Origin: Cherax quadricarinatus
Taxonomy: Eukaryota; Arthropoda; Malacostraca; Decapoda; Parastacidae
Assembly: GCF_038502225.1 (NCBI RefSeq)
Contig: NC_091372.1
Location: 7,816,257-7,880,256 of the forward strand
DNA: 64,000 nt
Direction of reading: 5' to 3'
Below the pieces are notes generated by a model that saw nothing but the letters and a program-made list of their open reading frames with translations, was not told the origin of the DNA and did no database searches. The position numbers and the translations under genes were made by a program. Shown here in pieces: positions 62,823 to 64,000 of this stretch. Numbering within the stretch: the first letter of the stretch is position 1; each line of letters starts with the position of its first letter.

Positions 62823-64000
62823 TATCGTTCCAGTCACGGTATTGTGCCTTTTTTATTCGCTAGATATCACATCCGATGTGATGTGCAGCTTTTTAGAAAG
62901 TAGACCAGTGAGCAAGAGGAATGTGTCAGCCAAATAACCAACAACTCCACTGAGTGGGTAATCCAGGGAGCAACACCAGCACCAGCGTAAACATCCCTAT
63001 TTGACCTGACGGACAAATTACCACTACCACCACTTACCACTCTCAACACCAATGATTAGATGAGCATTAGATCATTTAAATTCCCTTCTGCTGTACTCAA
63101 ATCATTCAGTTTTTTTTATTATATTTACTATCTGATTGATCTCAAAGAGTAATGCTGAAATTCAGAAAATGGTCTATAAGTAAAGATTATATTTCTCTCC
63201 CTTGACAAGTTCTGGTCAGATTCTGAGTTCCTGGTTAACAGGATGAAACATATAATTAGAAAATAAATCAGCAGTTATAAGCAAAATGATTGAAAACATT
63301 ACAGGGGGAAAATAACTGATGACTGGAAATACTGCTTCACATTCTTTTGTCCCTTTTAATCCCAAAGTCCAGTTGACGATTCTCTGCCATGTTAATACCA
63401 TATTTTTTTTGCACCAAATTTACATTTCCCAAAGAAATAAACATTCGCCATTGTTCATCCAACTGTGTTCTTGCCAGAAGTACTCTCTATATCACAAGTC
63501 AAGTGACCCTCTGAACTGCAACATCCTTGTTACAACTTAAGCCATACTAGTATTTTTATATTTATGAATAATATTGAAAACCTTCAACATTTCTTCAAAA
63601 CAATTAAGTTTAAACTTAAATATGAAGAATAAAAACTAAAATAATACAATGGCTTCAACTCAGTAAATACTCATTATTCCTTTACATATATATGTATTTT
63701 TTTTTATCACACTTACCCTTTCTCACTGAAGATCACTAAATCATTTTGAAATAATAAATCATACTTTTAAAACTGTACCTTTCATACATTAGCTACCCTT
63801 CCTATTGTGCATATAATTAATGAATCCCAATTAAATAATGAGTCGTACTTTTAAAAACTGCACCATTGCTCATTTAGCTACCTCTCTTATTGTGCATATA
63901 ATTTAGTTAGCTTCATAAAAGTCCTACATAATAGACTATGTTTAATTCTTATGCAGTTTTTAAGCATTAGGATTAGTGTGTGCAAAATGCATCTGCATAC
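62823..64000. other. AT-rich sequence, nothing recognised
   Basis: No supportable gene. ORFs here are short and lack conserved motifs. Confidence 0.4.

Noticed and set aside
60593..63540. Several 60-100-codon ORFs on both strands
   Set aside because: Short, with no recognisable motif and no splice context; expected by chance in AT-rich DNA.

Overview
This is an animal nuclear window dominated by transposable elements and minisatellites, built around one conserved host gene. The gene is the minus-strand orthologue of TBL1XR1/TBL1X (Drosophila ebi). Nine coding exons can be read with intact splice sites and continuous phase, from the start codon at 37009-37011 to 4022. They give 447 contiguous residues. 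The last ~43 residues must lie left of base 1. A likely promoter and 5' noncoding exon sit near 47.35-47.45 kb, so about 43 kb of the window is probably one transcription unit whose introns hold nearly all the repeats up to 47 kb. The repeat content (RTE tails reading 'caccctgcctcggtggga', tRNA-headed SINEs, LINE tails ending 'ctccaggtaaactcc') suggests a decapod crustacean, possibly a crayfish. That placement is an inference from recalled repeat styles, not a database result.

Layout. 0-2.1 kb: two RTE-like LINE copies head to tail. 3.1-3.3 kb: a perfect 146-bp palindrome made of tRNA-like sequence. 4.0-5.0 kb: exons 9 and 8. 5.2-12 kb: TTAA-flanked piggyBac-type MITEs, pogo/Tigger derivatives and more RTE copies. 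13.0-17.3 kb: an array of ~86 copies of a 50-bp unit belonging to a dispersed retroposon. 18-30 kb: exons 7 to 2 separated by SINEs, a 32-bp array inside a SINE, a foldback element, a hAT MITE with an 8-bp target duplication, and a 23-bp array. 30.3-31.1 kb: a mariner relic. 31.6-36.6 kb: a nearly complete CR1/Jockey-superfamily LINE split by a TTAA element. 36.95-37.02 kb: exon 1. 37.3-41.1 kb: a TTAA MITE, a Tigger deletion derivative and an intact Tigger with a full transposase. 42-44 kb: LINE 3' ends. 44.8-46.5 kb: an array with a 71-bp higher-order repeat. 47.6-48.7 kb: a palindromic 31-bp array containing a piece of RTE reverse transcriptase. 49-59.7 kb: nested LINEs, including a 6.7-kb I-clade-like element with a 13-bp target duplication. 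59.9-64 kb: mostly unrecognised AT-rich DNA.

A recurring theme is retroposons turning into minisatellites. The 50-bp and 32-bp arrays, and the 18-bp repeats at the RTE 3' ends, each have a single-unit form elsewhere in the window. Two small-element/LINE partnerships are visible through shared 3' tails, and a third small family appears to be 5' plus 3' ends of the I-like LINE, like RIME/ingi. Most LINE copies are broken by truncation, frameshift or nesting. The pogo/Tigger transposase at 38.98-40.77 kb is the only clearly intact mobile-element protein.
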